From Nipponacmea schrenckii (lineage: Eukaryota; Mollusca; Gastropoda; Lottiidae), in the NCBI GenBank assembly GCA_030562195.1, contig JAUJPP010000005.1, positions 17,223,106 through 17,287,105 on the forward strand: 64,000 bases of DNA, given 5' to 3'. A model generated the notes under the pieces. That model was not told the origin of the DNA. It made no database searches and saw nothing but the letters and a program-made list of their open reading frames with translations. Positions 63,310 through 64,000 of this stretch are shown one piece after another. Both the position numbers and the translations under genes were made by a program. How positions within the stretch are numbered: the stretch's first letter is position 1; every line of letters begins with the position of its first letter.

Positions 63310-63807
63310 AATACTAAATGGTTACTAAATATATTCAATGAATGGTGGAAATGTTACTCGATGGGCGATAATAATAAAAATGTACCTGAATTGCAAGATA
63401 TGACAGCAAAAGAATTAGATTATTGGTTACAGCGATCTTGTAGAATTGCGTAAAATGAACTGAGATGAATATTCGCCTAAATCAGTGTGTTATATCATTT
63501 GTGGGCTTATGAAAACCTTGAAGTGCCAAAATGAAGGAATTAACTAGTAAGCCAAGGAGTCGGTTGTAAACCGAAAACCGCTGACCCGTACCAAACGAAG
63601 ATGAGGATAAGTTCTTGTTTTTGGTTTTACCAACTCAACGAGTTTACAGTACACAGTATTTTTTACGCATGTAAACTGTTAAGACCACGAGGAAGAGAAG
63701 AGTACCGCCTTTTAGAAGCTGACCAGTTTGAAATTTACTGGTGGTCTAGCCAAATTGAAGTTAAAGAACAAAGACATAAATTACTATTGCACTATTTACG
63801 GAGGTGA
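63310..63807 (+). pseudogene. Decayed DUF3504/Crypton-like tyrosine-recombinase fragment
   Basis: One frame reads KWLLNIFNEWW, then PELQDMTAKELDYWLQR, up to a TAA at 63451. A shifted frame continues ELRKMN, a TGA at 63461, then DEYSPKSVCYIICGLMKTL. A third segment (63601-63807) contains FYACKLLRPRGREEYRLLEADQFEI. The order and the motifs ELDYWL, PPKS-like YSPKSVCYIICGL and RGREE-x-R-x-L match the conserved region of KIAA1958/QRICH1/ZMYM-type DUF3504 domains derived from Crypton recombinases. At least one frameshift and one stop break it. Confidence 0.55.
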
Positions 63808-63980
63808 GTTCTAAAATCATTATATAAAGTAATCAAAGTAATAAGAAGACCTGTGCAGCAATGGACAAGATGAACAATTCATCATGGAACGCACATAGAT
63901 CTGTCTGTATTACAAAATTAAACTCGACGTCTTGGATGCGCCAATACATGCTAAAGAAAATGGTGAAGCTGTTTCTAAAA

Positions 63981-64000
63981 GATAGCTTGACAGGCAAGGT
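63981..64000 (-). repeat. End of another 161-bp-core family element, reverse orientation
   Basis: GATAGCTTGACAGGCAAGGT is the reverse complement of the family's right end (ACCTTGCC...CAAGCTATC). The rest lies beyond the window. Confidence 0.55.

Overview
The window looks like nuclear DNA of a lophotrochozoan animal, most likely a mollusc. It is AT-rich with long introns, GT...AG splice sites and AATAAA signals. It carries tRNA-derived SINEs and repeat elements with a tandem core of about 161 bp, resembling the 'pearl' type described from bivalves. No prokaryotic gene organisation is visible. Exon structures were derived by eye from splice sites and reading phase; repeat copy numbers are approximate.

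Host genes, left to right. (1) + strand, 284-4638: a secreted 399-aa protein with two von Willebrand factor A domains. (2) - strand, 6021-10571: a five-exon, 250-aa cysteine-rich protein with a signal peptide and hydrophobic C-terminus, family not recognised. (3) + strand, 12222-23933: a seven-exon, 293-aa BTB/BACK protein resembling BTBD19. (4) + strand, 28889-60313: a 16-exon, about 1311-aa Delta/Jagged-type Notch ligand (signal peptide, MNNL, DSL, about 23 EGF repeats, juxtamembrane domain, TM segment, short tail). (5) + strand, 61543-61971: a single-exon THAP zinc-finger ORF. (6) 63310-63807: a decayed DUF3504/Crypton-like recombinase fragment.

The most notable object is a 12.0-kb Polinton/Maverick (adintovirus-like) DNA virus-transposon at 47772-59803. 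It lies inside the last intron of the Notch-ligand gene, with nearly all its genes antisense to the host gene. It has perfect 64-bp terminal inverted repeats and a 5-bp target duplication (AATAC). From right to left it encodes a protein-primed family B DNA polymerase, a small ORF, a CCHC zinc-knuckle protein, a 176-aa protein, a BIR-domain (IAP-like) protein, a packaging ATPase, a 91-aa protein starting like the histone H3 tail, a chromodomain integrase, penton, a small basic pX-like core protein, hexon and an adenain-like protease. One small convergent Cys-rich gene lies at the left end. The replication, integration and structural genes are broken by frameshifts, stops and internal deletions that remove catalytic motifs, while several accessory ORFs remain open. 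Host exons on both sides are intact, so the breaks are probably real rather than read errors.

The rest is mostly intronic and intergenic repeat: five or more copies of one SINE family, an 88-bp-TIR transposon next to a Notch-ligand exon, a HARBI1-like transposon remnant, and several long tandem arrays. One array (15486-17396) is built from a splice acceptor plus the 5' part of a BTB-gene exon.
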